Assembly (NCBI GenBank): GCA_001600055.1 | Contig: BCIV01000002.1 | Coordinates: 1,377,568 to 1,441,567, forward strand | Direction of reading: 5' to 3' | DNA length: 64,000 bases | From: Filobasidium wieringae | Lineage: Eukaryota; Basidiomycota; Tremellomycetes; Filobasidiales; Filobasidiaceae | Shown: one piece after another, positions 21,674-33,038 of the stretch | Numbering within the stretch: position 1 is the stretch's first letter | How the letters are laid out: every line of letters starts with the position of its first letter | Position numbers and translations under genes: made by a program | The notes under the pieces: generated by a model | What the model saw: only the letters and a program-made list of their open reading frames with translations | Database searches by the model: none | What the model was told of the DNA's origin: nothing

Positions 21674-23702
21674 ATGTCAACCCTCTTGATCCCCATCGCC
21701 CTCATCCTCCCCCTCCTGTACTGGATCCACCACCACTGCGCCCGCACGTACACCCCGTTACCCCTCATAGGACACCTCCCCTGGTTCGCACTCCAATCGC
21801 GTCAGGGATCGTTACGCTGGATATCGAATGGGTCCGACAGGTTCGAGGGGAGAGGATGGAAGTTGAGGTTACCGTTGATCGGACAGGCTTGGGTCGTTGA
21901 GGATCCTGCGTCAGTCTCGTCTTCGCTGTCCACTTGGTACTTGTGAGGTGGAGGGTCTTGAGCTGATCTTTTATCTCCTCCCTTTGTCCTCTCGCGCTCT
22001 CCCTCCCGCAGTTGCCTGAAACATATCCTCAGTACGAAACACGATCACTTCGGGAAAGGTCAATTCGCCACTTCTCGGATGAAAGATCTCTTTGGTTCGT
22101 CCGTCCCCAACTTCTTGTGATATGATACGGGAAGAGGAGTCTAATTGACCGGTCATTCGTCATATGTTTCGGGTGGTCAGGCGAAGGGTGAGCCGTACAC
22201 TCGTTTCCGCTCCCGTTTTATCTCCTAACCACCGTACCCCACTCCCTACCCTAACCCCTAACCTCCCCCAACGCCCCAAACAGCATAATCCTTACACAAA
22301 CCCACTGGTCGACGCAACGCCAAGCCGGGTCCCGTAGCTTTCTAGCCCCCGCCAACCTCCGGGCGTTTGTGCATCGGATCTTGCCGAGGCATTTGGAGGG
22401 GGTTTTCGAGCTGATGGATCCCCGTGCCGGTGGGGATGTGGATGTGGATGGCAAGGGAAAAGATGACGGGGAGAAAAAGGTGGATTTACAGGAAGTCGCT
22501 TATGTTTATGCCATGGCGGTCTTTGGGGAGTTGGCTTACCATGCAAGTCCCTTTCCCATTCCTCCATCTACCCTTTCAAGAATTAACTGTAAGCTGATTT
22601 CCGACCCGCTCGAATTCGACGGACAGTCCAACTTTCCTCGCATCTCCGAAAAGTTTACGAAACCTTTCGACCGATCGGCCATCCTCATCCATTCCCGCTT
22701 CTTCAATCCTATTTGGAGATGGACCGAACGATTAACCATCTCGGGTTGGAAACTGCGTCGAGATTTGCGGCAGTTGAGGCGTGTCGGGTTGGATTTGGTC
22801 AGGGCTGGGAAGGAGGGGTTGAGGAGGGAGGAGGAGGGGTTGGAGGGGGACGAGAAAGGGGACGACGGCAGCGGGGAAGGAAAGGGGAGTGGATTGTTGC
22901 TGAGGGAATTGGTCAGGGAGAACGGGGCGGTACGGGACGAAACGTTCTTGGCGGATAGTTGTTTGAACTTCTTGACTGCCGGTGAGTCCGCGTGCTCTTC
23001 CAGATCAGAGATGGTATGGAAACGAGAACCCGAGTACTGAGCCTACCACGACGACCAGGAAGGGACACGACGGCACAGGCGTTATCATGGACCGTCTTCC
23101 TCCTCCTAACCCACCCATCCACGCTCGAAAGAGTCACCAAAGAACTCCGAGATTCCCCTTCCCCCGAAACATACCTCGCCTCCCACGCACTAGGCGATCT
23201 CACAAGTTCAAACGACGATTCCTATTGCCCCTTTAGTAACGCCGTCATCACCGAATCACTCCGCCTACATCCTCCCGTCCCTCTCGAGGTTCACGAGAAC
23301 ACCGGCACCCAACCGATCTTACTGCCTGACCGGACGATCGTCGAACCGGGCGAAAAGGTCGTCTGGAGTCCCTGGGCTATGGCGAGGAGTACCCGGATCT
23401 GGGGATCGGACGCGGCCTCGTTCAAACCCGAACGGTGGTTGCCCTTCACCGCCCCGGAAGGCGAGAGGAAACCGGGGTTGAGAAGGACGGCTTTCGAATT
23501 CCCAGTGTTCCATGCGGGACCGAGGAGTTGTCTGGGGAAACAGTTGGCGAGGATCGAATTGATCTTTGTACTGAGGGAGGTGGTTAGGAGGTACGAGCTG
23601 ACCCCTGATTGGGACGTCGCGGTGGATCGCGTGGTTGGGCAGGGGTTGACGGGTCCGATTGAAGGGGGATTACCGGTCCGTGTGAGACGACGTACCGCGT
23701 GA
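21674..23702 (+). CDS. Cytochrome P450, CYP52/CYP86-clan-like
   Basis: Haem-thiolate monooxygenase anchored in the ER by an N-terminal helix (MSTLLIPIALILPLLYWIHH). Assembly gives the PERF-region precursor LFGEGIILTQTHWSTQRQAG, which requires a 7-nt microexon (22181-22187). I-helix AGRDTTAQALSWT, K-helix ESLRLHPPVP (ExxR), FKPERW, and the haem-binding loop FHAGPRSCLGKQLA with the axial cysteine are all present. One in-frame intron at about 22541-22591 appears to start with GC instead of GT. Length and motifs fit fatty-acid/alkane hydroxylases, so omega-hydroxylation of a lipid is the best guess. An acidic Glu/Gly-rich insert (about 22810-22900) is unusual for the family. Divergent from the sugar porter. 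Confidence 0.9.
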
Positions 23703-24347
23703 GGTGGTTGTACTTTGATAGATGTCCGCCGGTGGTTCGATCGTGCGCTCTGACAGACCAGAACATAGATCGGTCTCAACGATTGTTGACAGTGCATGGG
23801 TGATAGGAATCATGTAAGCGTTCCAATTACAGATTTCCAAATTCTGAAGATGTTCGAGTGAGCCCTAAAAAGACCACAAAGGGGCAAAGAAGGGTCAAGA
23901 CCTGCAGATCTGGATGGAATTGCCCAACGAGATGGTCAGACTTGCATTTGAAAACACGGGTGGTGAACCCATCCCACCAAAAGTTCAATGGGATGACAAT
24001 GTACATACAACCTTGAGAATCTACCAACTACCTAAAGATCATTGGTATGGAGGCTGAAGATGCAATAGCGGGAGCGCTGATGGCTGGATGGGCTAGGTTC
24101 ATGTATGGTAGCAACAACAGCCCTATAGAGTCGCCCCTCTGATCTGGCAGGGATATCGTGTTATGGCAACGAGGCTGCTTGTGTTGTCACAGTCACACAT
24201 ATACTTTTGAGCCTTCCCCTAACCCCACTCACAAGTAGAGCAACGTCCAGATCGAAGCAAACAAGGTGGAACTGGTAGATCCGAGCATAGACCGATGGTC
24301 ATCTGAGATGTGAGCGTACAACGAGCTGGCGAACACGCGCGCGCACG
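23703..24347. other. Convergent intergenic region
   Basis: 645 bp between convergent 3' ends. Only short unsupported frames; no feature seen. Confidence 0.5.
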
Positions 24348-26672
24348 CTACATTCGCGATTCCAACAAGACCACCCCGCTCCCCCGTCTCTTCGTTCCTT
24401 TCCGAGGATCATCCTCCACCCTCCCTATCACGGCCTTTTCCACGTCCGCCCGTTCCATCGCCGAAGTCGACGCGGGATCGACGTACCCTGCCAATCGTCT
24501 CACCTCGGCCGAAGTGTTCCTCATGACGATCGGGGTGTAGGTATCGGGCTTGGTCAGGTATCGGGTGTAAGCCGGGTCGAGACCGAGAGGTAGTTCGTCC
24601 GATGGGTCGTGTGGTTTCCCGTCCCCTTTGTCCTGGGGGCCGAGGAACGAGTAGATCCGATCAGAACCCGAGATCGCGCGGAGGTGTGAGTCGGACTCAC
24701 GGAGATCACATGCCCTTCATCGTTCAGTACCACGTCCTTGAACTGTCCCACCCGGGTCAATGAGCACCAACATCCCACTCCAATCGAAACGTTAAAACAC
24801 ATCGTTCCCGAGACTCACGCTCCAATCCCTCTCCAACCCATTATCCAGATAATCCGCTCGTCCGTGCCAAAGACATTCCCATTCCCCATCCTGAACCGGG
24901 CCGGGGAGAGACTCGTCCCCTATCGCATGGTTCGAGTCCGAGCCGTTCGTTCGGGCCTGATTTGGGGCTTGATTTTGAGGTTGAGATGACGACGACGACC
25001 CGGATACATCCCGTGACACCCCTCGTCTTCGCGTGTAAAACGAAGTCGAAGCGCATCCCGCAGTAACATGCATGCTTTTATTCCCCGTCAACTGTTCGTA
25101 TGTCCGTCAAGCGAAGTCGAGTCGAGTCGAGTCGAGTCGAGTCGAGTCGAGTCAGGCCAGGTCAAACCGAATCAAGTGAAGTCGAACGGTCAATCCAATC
25201 AAAAAACATCAACTCAGTCCCTCATCTGACCATACCGAAAGAAAGAGACTGACCGCTCGTCCGATCGCGATCACGCTGTTTCCCGCCCGCACATGATAAA
25301 GGTCATAAAGTAAAGATCAGATGAAACGGATCAGTTCTCCCTCCTTCAAGAAAGCGACCAATCGATCCCCATCCCCCGACGAACGAGTCATGGAGGAGAC
25401 GAAACGAGGGAGGCAAGACTGACCTGGCAGCATGAGCAAAGATGACGACGGTCTTGACGTGAGGGAACTCTGCTTCTATCCTCCTAGTCCAGGCGTCTAC
25501 GAACTGTCACCCGCCAAAAAGTCAAAGTGAAGACAAAACCCCTTTGTCAGTCCCCGCTCCCTCCCTTCTCGACCCAACCCAGCCCAGCCCACTGTCCCTC
25601 TCAGACAGGGAAATACAGGGGATGAAGACTCACGACCTCGGCCCGAAGTAACAACTCACTCAACCCCTCCCCCCTCCTGGCGACGTGTACCGTGCTCTTA
25701 TACCCCTCATCCAATGCCCCCGGCGGGAAATACTGGGCCAGATGGGATGCGCGGGAAGGACGGGGGTGTAGCCCTGTGTGGGGGATCGTTTGGGAGTACC
25801 TGGTTTCGTTTGCGGTGGGGGTAGGGAGGGGGGGGGGGGAGAGGATGATGATGATGAAACAAATTGGTTGATGGGTGGATGGGTGGATGGGTGGATGGGT
25901 TAGTTGATTAGTCGACGAGTTGACGAGAGAAAGGGAAGGGAAGGACGACGGACCACTCTTGCACCCCATGTTCCAACTTGATCGGGACGTCCAACCGTTG
26001 ACCCAGCGGGAGGGCGGTCTGGATGCAACGATAGAAGGGGGAGGAGAAGATTAGTTCGGGGACCGGGAGGGGGGAGGGGTTGTTGGTCGAGTCGGAGTCG
26101 GAGGTGTTGGGAGCTGTGAGTTTGGGTGTAGGATTGGAGGTGGATGTGGATGTGGAATTGGATGTGGATGTGCGGGCTGGCGAGGTGGGGGAGGATAAGA
26201 AATGGGATAGGTTTCGTGCTTGGTCCTGTTCCAATCGAGCGAGCGAGCGAGCGTGAGCGTTAGATCCCTTCTCATCCCGGTTGAACGTATAGCGGAGAGA
26301 GGGAACGTACGAGCCCATAAGCCGCCAACTATCGATCACAGCGAACAACGAACGACGAACAGCGAACAACAGTGATCAGTTCAAGCTCGATTACTCTTCC
26401 GGACCGCACGTTCAGCATTGACGAGCGGGATGGACGTACAGGAGGATCGCGTTGCATTCCCGTCGGTCCTGTCCTGTAGCGCCACAACCAAATAACCCAC
26501 AGATCCCACAAATCGCACAAATCCCACAAATCGAAATCCCACACAAGAAATCCACGATCAATTCAGATCAACCCCGATGAGAACAACGGACGGACGGACG
26601 GACGTACGTGATGGATTTGTCTATCCAGTTACTTCGGAACCCGTGCCGGCATACGTAGATGGATTCAAGCAT
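24348..26672 (-). CDS. Histidine phosphatase superfamily protein (phosphoglycerate mutase-like), possibly TFC7/tau55-like
   Basis: The start at 26672 gives MLESIYVCRHGFRSNWID, with the catalytic RHG motif at once after the first strand. Small exons follow: 26440-26473 (TGPTGMQRDPP) and an 18-nt exon 26311-26328 (LAAYGL). Then DQARNLSHFLSS, a Thr/Ser repeat insert, and IFSSPFYRCIQTALPL (the second conserved arginine region). Next are the family's GLHPRPS...YFPPGALDEGYKST and, from about 25505-25430, FPHVKTVVIFAHAA with the final catalytic histidine. The C-terminal part (ECLWHGRADYLDNGLERDW, FKDVVLNDEGHVIS, TRYLTKPDTYTPIV) resembles the extension in fungal TFIIIC tau55-type proteins rather than a metabolic mutase. 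That assignment is tentative. The gene contains a (GTCGA)7 repeat within an intron. Confidence 0.8.
25116..25150. repeat. (GTCGA)7 microsatellite in an intron
   Basis: Seven perfect tandem GTCGA units followed by a degenerate one. It lies between the exons for HAA...VIAIGRA and LTGNKSMHV of the phosphatase-like gene, so it is intronic. Confidence 0.9.
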
Positions 26673-27878
26673 CGTGGTTCCTTGTCCTGATATCCCTTGT
26701 CACTGGTTAGTCTCAGTTCCTAGGTCGTCGTCGAGGTCGTTGCCGTCGTCGCCGTCGTCGAGGATGGGTTTTGTGGAAATGTTGGAAAGAGGTGGACGAT
26801 GGAGGATCGATGACGCGTGGATCGTTATTGATTATTGATTATTGACGTGGATTTCGGATGGTGACACGTCTTTTAGGGTGGGTCGTTATCAATTTATACC
26901 GGGACATGTGCAAGGGGATGATCGAGGAGAAGAGGTTTCCCGGGCGATCGTTTGGTATTATTCACATCGAGCGAGCGAGCGAGTGGATGATACGAAAGAT
27001 GGATTTCGGATTTTATTCGATTGGGACAGAGGAAACATCAGGTTCGAAGTGGTAAGACTTTTGAGAGGGACGAGAGTGATTGACCGAGCGATGTGGTCTG
27101 ATATAGACCGGATATGAGTGGACGAAATCGGACAGGGACCATCATGATCGTCTTCTCATCTTCTCATTCTCATTACAGTGATCTCAATCGATCCGAGAGT
27201 TGACAGACGACAGTCGACAGGCCTGACAGAAATCAGAAATCAGAAGCCCGAGGTTGACAGGTGACGAACCCCCGGACCCGAACCTCCTCAGCCATCGCAG
27301 CCATCGCAGCCTTCCCAGCCTCCCAGCTCACCACTTTCTCTGTCGAATCGTCGAAATGCCCCCACCCCGCGCCCCAAATGAAACGGGGTCTGATAGGAAT
27401 CCCGCCCGCTCGCTCGCTGGTGGGCGTAGAACGTTGCTTGCGTGTTGCGTGTTGCGTGGTGGGGACGGACGCGTAGTACGCTCGATCGTTTTGAACGGTT
27501 CCAGGTTCCAGGCGTTCCAGGCGTGATATGCAGAGGTCGTCGTAGTGATCGAGATGATAGCTGGGCTCTGCGCTCTCTTCCTATGCTCATGCTCCTCTCG
27601 TGCATATCTTCTTGACACCCCCACCTCCAGCTCCCCCCTGAATGGTAGTACCCACCGTACCCACCGTACCCTCCGTAGGCGCAGTACCCGTCCCATTGTA
27701 TGCCCACTCTGTGACTGCACGTACACGTCTACGTTGCACGTACATGGCATTGGCGTATTCCATTTAATTAAAAACCCACGACGCGAGCGGGAGCGGGAGC
27801 GTTTTCCCCCACCGCACCGACTGACCGCACTGATCCCTTTTGCTTGCTCGGACCTGGTCGGGCGCTGCGATGGCGATA

Positions 27879-27926
27879 GGGCTGTAGGGCTGTAGGGCTG
27901 TAGTGCTGTAGCGCTGTAGTGCTGTA
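27879..27926. repeat. 8-bp tandem repeat, six units (GGGCTGTA-type)
   Basis: Six consecutive 8-mers: three exact GGGCTGTA, then GTGCTGTA, GCGCTGTA, GTGCTGTA. Intergenic. Confidence 0.9.
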
Positions 27927-28000
27927 GTAGGCCAGTAGGCAGGAGGGTCCTCTTGTCTGGTCCATCTGGTCTTGTCCATCTGATCTGATCTGCTTCGTCT

Positions 28001-28030
28001 GATCTGATCTGATCTGATCTGATCTGATCT
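28001..28030. repeat. (GATCT)6 microsatellite
   Basis: Six perfect GATCT units; related interrupted copies begin near 27980. Intergenic, upstream of the gene at 28529. Confidence 0.9.
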
Positions 28031-28528
28031 GCTCATCGAAAGAGCCATATCCCCGAACGGACACGGACCCACGAGACCTGAAATCGAGGATTGAGCCCGG
28101 GGAAAGCCATCTCCCTCTCGATCACTTCACTTCACTTCCCACTTTCGTTCTCCCTCATCATCATCAGCTCGCATCTCATCGTCTCCCACCAGCTCTCCAG
28201 CTTTCAAGCTTTCAAGCGGTCAGAGCTCAGAGCTCAAATCTCGAACCTCTCGAACCTCCATAACCGGACTACCCCTAAGCACACGACCACGACCACGACC
28301 ACGACCATGCCCATCCTTATCCTCAGCATCCTCAGCCTCAGTCTCATCGACCATTGATAACCTACCTTGACGTCAATCCCATCCCCCGTCCGGCCAGCCC
28401 GTCTTGTCCTTCTGGAACGAGAACGGTCGGTCCTCTGCATCTGCACTAGCGGGAGCGACAGTTCGTTCATCTCCATTGAACGAAAGGACGAAAGGATCCC
28501 CCCTCCCCCCCTCGTCCCCTTCCCCGCG

Positions 28529-30996
28529 ATGACCCAACCTCGCTCAGATCAACTGACCGGACCTATGATGCTCCAGACCGACGAACATGCGCCCAGTGCG
28601 CCCAGTGCAGCCAGTGTGGCTAGGGGAAGACCGGGGAGGCTTTGGATCGATACGACGATGCATGATTCGACGATGCATGGTCCGACGATGCATGATTCGA
28701 CGATGCATGGTCCGATGGATCGTTCGATGGATGGTTCGGGGGTGCGGAGTTCGGGGGTGGGCAGTTTGGGGAGGGATACTTTGGGGAGGGATACTGGGCT
28801 GGGAGTTACTTCGCTAGGGGATACGTCGTTACAGAACACTTTGTCCGGATCGGAGAGGATCTCCGACTCTGGTGCTACTCCGACTCCTACTCCTACTCCT
28901 CCGACTTCTACTTCTCCGACTCCGACTCCGACTCCGACCCCGGTCATGAATATGGATCCGAGCACGAGCACGAATACGAGCACGAACCCGACCTCTACCA
29001 CCCCTCGTTCAACTTCCAGGGTTACCGGATCCACTGGAGATCTTATAACCCCCAATCACCTCGATTCTGCTTTCACGCGAACGTTGACGTCGACGCCAAC
29101 GCAATCACATTCACATTCACATTCACAACCACAACCACAACCACAACCACAGTCACAGTCACATATCCTATCCCCCTTCCAAAACCCAATCCAAACCCAC
29201 TCACGAACCCCGACCCCAACCCCGACCCCGACCCCGACCCCGATCCATCCACAAACCCAAACCCACCCACTGAAGACCACCCGGAGTAGAGAACGAAGAC
29301 TCTCCACCCTGCCTCAGGCTACCACTGGCTTGGGACCGAGAAAGTTCGGACTGAGGGATCCCGCCTTCGGCTCAGGGGGAGGGGGGAGGGTGGCGGGTCT
29401 GGGTGCTGGGGTTGGGGTTGGATCGGGCTCGCCGGGCACGCTGGGCACGATGGGCGGTAGAATGACGTCCAACCACCAACCTGGGTTAGGGCAGGGGGGA
29501 CGGTACGTCCCCGACCCACCCGTCACTTTCAAAGATCGGAGATCTACCCCTTCTGTCGCGGTCTCCTCGGATTCACCAACGACACTTACGGGGACGGGGG
29601 CGGGGATGGGCAAGGGAGGGAAACGCAGGAGGTTTTTGGGTTTGGCTATGGGGCTGGAGGGGATGGAGTTTGATCGGAAACGACGCAAGGGAAGGGAGGG
29701 GGAAGGGGAAGGGGAAGGGGATTTGGATTTGGATTTGGAGGTCAGGGGGACGGGCTTGGGCGGGATGCAATTGAGAGGATGGAAGGAGAGTGAGGAGGAG
29801 AGGAAGAGGAGGGAAGAGGAGAGCGTCATCAGTTGGAAGGTGAGTCCGGTTCCTCCTTCTCACGGACTCGTTGGGAACACGGGTTGACGTTCAGATACGT
29901 ACGAAACCAGGTCTGGGCGGCTGCTTGTGTAGCTTCCGGAGCGATCCTCAATCCGGATAAAGATCTCCTCACCCCTCCGTCCGGTACACCCACCAACCCC
30001 TGTTTCCTCCCTAAAGAACCCCTCATCTACCCTCGGGAATCATCTTCGACCAGCTTGAAATCCAACCCTTCCTTCGTCCTGGAGAGTCCTTCCGATGGAT
30101 CGGGCACTCCAGGGGGATCCGAAGGGAACGCGTTTTTGGCACTCAGACCGAGGTTGGCTAGCAAGGTCGTCAGGGGCTTGGGGTTGGAGTTGGTTCACGC
30201 GTTATCGGGGTGTTTGGACGTCTCGCGGGTGCTTGTACGGGAGTCATCGAGTGGGGAAGAAGAACCGGGGGAGGAGAAGAAGAACGATGAGGAGGAGGAG
30301 GGACTTGTGGCCGGGTCTTACTCCCTCGAAGCGCTTAGACGGGCGAGAAATCGGTCGGTCATGCCGCCCGGATACAACTCTAGCCCCAGTGACTTGGCTT
30401 TCTATGAGGGGGAGGTGATTGGCGTTCTGAGGGATTTGGAGATGGTCATCGGGGGAGGCGGGTTCGTGAGGAAGTTGCTGGATAGGGGCGGGTATGGGGT
30501 GATGATCGATCGAGACGCGGCGAGTGGGACGTCGGACGACCGGCTACCTACTACGACTTGCGAAAAAATGTTGAAAGACGTGGAAGAATTGTTATGGGGC
30601 AGATCGGAACCCAACCCTGAGGACCTGGATTATGGTCATCTCATCGTTCAAAACGAAAGACCCCCGGGGGTCTCGGTCGTCCCCGATTACATCAACTCGA
30701 CAGACCTGTTCGATATCCTCGCCGAACCTGGGATCGAGAGTGGGACGGGGAGAAAGGCCTCGCTGAGACACACGCCAGGGAGCGTGAGGGAGGAGTTCAA
30801 GTTTCCTACCGTGGAACCGGCAATCATGGAAGTGAACCCGCCACCGACCTTGCGGACGACGAGACTCTTATCGAACGCCATCGCGCCTGCCATCCCCCCT
30901 CCTCGAAGCAAGGAAGATCTCGCCGACGAAGGAAGGGCGAGGTACCAAGCGTGGTTGAAGAACAAACAAGTTCAACCGTTGAAAGCGGTTGTATGA
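28529..30996 (+). CDS. Large low-complexity protein of unknown function (about 798 residues)
   Basis: Not recognised. Two exons, 28529-29839 and 29911-30996, joined in phase across a 71-bp intron (GTGAGT...CCAG). The chosen start MTQPRSDQLTG is the first ATG of a long open frame. The N-terminal half is disordered: a 10-residue repeat TMHDSTMHGP twice, Pro/Thr/Ser runs (TPTPTP), Gln/Ser-His runs, then two basic clusters (GKRRR, DRKRRKGRE) that look like nuclear localisation signals, and a Glu/Gly run. The C-terminal half is more ordered: VWAAACVASGAIL, LRPRLASKVVRGLGLELVHAL, FYEGEVIGVLRDLEMVIGGGG, CEKMLKDVEELLWG. A nuclear regulator or scaffold is possible, but no domain is assigned. Confidence 0.7.
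28654..28713 (+). repeat. 30-bp coding tandem repeat (TMHDSTMHGP x2)
   Basis: Two identical 30-bp units inside the N-terminal half of the large low-complexity protein; each itself contains two ACGATGCATG half-units. In frame, so copy-number change would not break the protein. Confidence 0.85.
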
Positions 30997-31726
30997 ATAG
31001 ACGATTGTAGCGATTACTTTTTGATCAGACGTGGATGTTTATAATCAGTGTTGATGCTCTACGCCAAACCTATCGTACACTCGCGATCAACGCGACGCAA
31101 AGCTGGTCCTGCTGATCGAATACGCGGGGCTACAGACTATCTTGCCCAACTTGCCGTCGCGTCAGCCTCCACAAATGGCAGAAATGAAAGTGCCCCGATA
31201 TAGGCCTGGCCGATCGCGCGACGGTATAGGATTCGATCGTCGGGTCATACGAGATGGGTGACTCACAGATTGGTAAGCAGGATCAGCACTGACCATCATC
31301 CACTCGCACGATCTGCCGGTTCCCACATGTCCTGCGACCAATCGGAACAGGCGCATCACCTCGGCTCCTTCGTGCGGGGGTTTATCTTCTACTGCGCAGA
31401 CGGATGTATATGTTTCTTCCGGCGATTCCATCTCGGAATTTCACCTTGCACTGACGTCGAGAGACGGAATTGTCTGCACGCATTTACTGCTCATCTACAC
31501 AGCTCTCATGGTATCGAGCGAGCGAGCGAGCGAGCTTAGGAGCGAGTCAGGTATAGATCGTGTACACTTGATGATGAGGTATATAATCAAGAGGCAAGAC
31601 GCAATAAGAATCGAACGTGAAGCTGACAACGTTCCCGCGTTGCGAAGAGCCGTTGGCAAAACTGAAAGTCTCGCCTCGACCGACACCATCTAGACCTCTG
31701 CAATATCTAAAAGATCGAACGTAATC
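30997..31726. other. Intergenic region
   Basis: 730 bp. No gene is supported. A short (CGAG)n run lies near 31515-31535. Confidence 0.5.
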
Positions 31727-33038
31727 ATGAAGTTTGGAATTATCTCTCGTAAGCTGTGTGACCTGATCGAAGTACATCGTTGGGAGAACTTATACCTCAT
31801 CCTAAAGACCTCTCGATCCTGATCGCTTCATGCGTCAGTGTCAAAGCAGGCAACGCCTCGACCTATACTTACCAACCGAGCGGTACCGAGCAACCGTTCT
31901 CGTTAGCGCTTGCTCTGAACACCACGAGTAACGATATCTTCTTCAATATGACCGCCCCTTCGGAATACTCTTGGTTCTCCTTCGGGATCGGTAGCCAGAT
32001 GAAAGGGGCGTTGATGTTTATCGGGTATCCCAGTTCCAATGGGTCAGGTGAGGACAGAAAGAGACGCATGCTGAGTGCGACCCGAGTTCTGATACCTCTC
32101 TTTAATCAGCGATCACATTCAGCCCCCGACTGGCCACTGGAAACAAACAGCCTCTCTATTCCGACGACGTGAAACAAGTCGAAACGCTATCCTCTTCCGT
32201 CACGGCTCAGTCATACGATCTGATCGCTGTGTGCCGAAACTGTACCACCTGGTCCACCGGATCGTTGGATACGACATCCACCTCCCAGAGCTTCATGTTC
32301 GCACTCGGACCTACCGGCAACTCGATCGCGAGCGATTCGACGAGTCAGGATATCAAGAAGCATTCGATGTACAAAACATTCACATTCGATATGCCTCAGG
32401 CTTCTTTCACTGGGAATTCCATCCCTTCACTCGTAGGGTCGAGTACTTCCAGCGGGTCCCAAGAAGCCCCATCGGAAGGGTCAGGTCCTTCTCAGGTCTA
32501 TAACAGGGTGCATGGGATCTTCATGGCGATCGCTTTCGTCATCATTTTCCCCCTCGGTGTGATCTTCTTGCGAGTCATGAACAATGTCATCTTACACGGT
32601 CTCACTCAGGCCTTGGGGTACGCTTTTGTCATTGTCGGATTGGGAACGGGGATCGTGCTCAGTCAAGGGGATTACAATTCGGCTCACCAGATCATCGGAT
32701 TGGTCCTCTTCAGTCTTCTTGCTATTCAGGCTTTAGGCGGATTGATCCATCACTTGATGTACAAACGTACGGGAAAACCGACGATCATCGGGAAAGTTCA
32801 CGTGGTATTGGGGATCTGCCTTCTCATCCTTGGAATCGTCAATACCCCGCTAGGCCTGAACCTCGCTCATGATAGCCACTATAACAAGTATTACATCATC
32901 GTCGTCTCCATCCTCGGAGCTCTGTTCCTGGCCGTACGATTCTGGAAGATCTGGGATAACAGGAAAAAGGCAAAGAAGGGGGAGATGAAGGAAGGTTATG
33001 CGACCGAGACGGGGATGACGCAGTTGTCTTCCTATTAG
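31727..33038 (+). CDS. Secreted DOMON domain - cytochrome b561 membrane protein
   Basis: Membrane-bound haem protein expected to pass electrons across the plasma membrane. A 22-nt first exon (31727-31748) joins 31808 to give the signal peptide MKFGIISHLSILIASCVSVKA. The extracellular DOMON domain includes LALALNTTSNDIFFNMTAP, YSWFSFGIGSQMKGALMFIGY and, after the next intron, ITFSPRL. A Ser/Gly linker follows. The b561 part has about five helices with four candidate haem histidines in VHGIFMAIAF, LHGLTQALG, SAHQIIGLVL and KVHVVLGIC. The cytosolic tail is Lys-rich (RKKAKKGEMKEG). About three exons. It lies upstream of the GH51 gene on the same strand; such proteins are thought to support extracellular redox reactions in cell-wall breakdown. 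Confidence 0.88.

Larger units (their letters stand above)
26673..28528. other. Long divergent intergenic region with microsatellites
   Basis: 1,856 bp between divergent starts. Many frames on both strands, none with a recognised domain. It holds an 8-bp tandem array (27879-27926) and a GATCT array (28001-28030), plus CAC/GAC-rich runs near 28290. Likely promoter and 5' leader sequence of the large gene at 28529. Confidence 0.5.

Noticed and set aside
29314..29829. 171-codon reverse frame opposite the large low-complexity gene
   Set aside because: Pro/Ser-rich complement of Gly/Glu repeats; no start context, splice or domain support.
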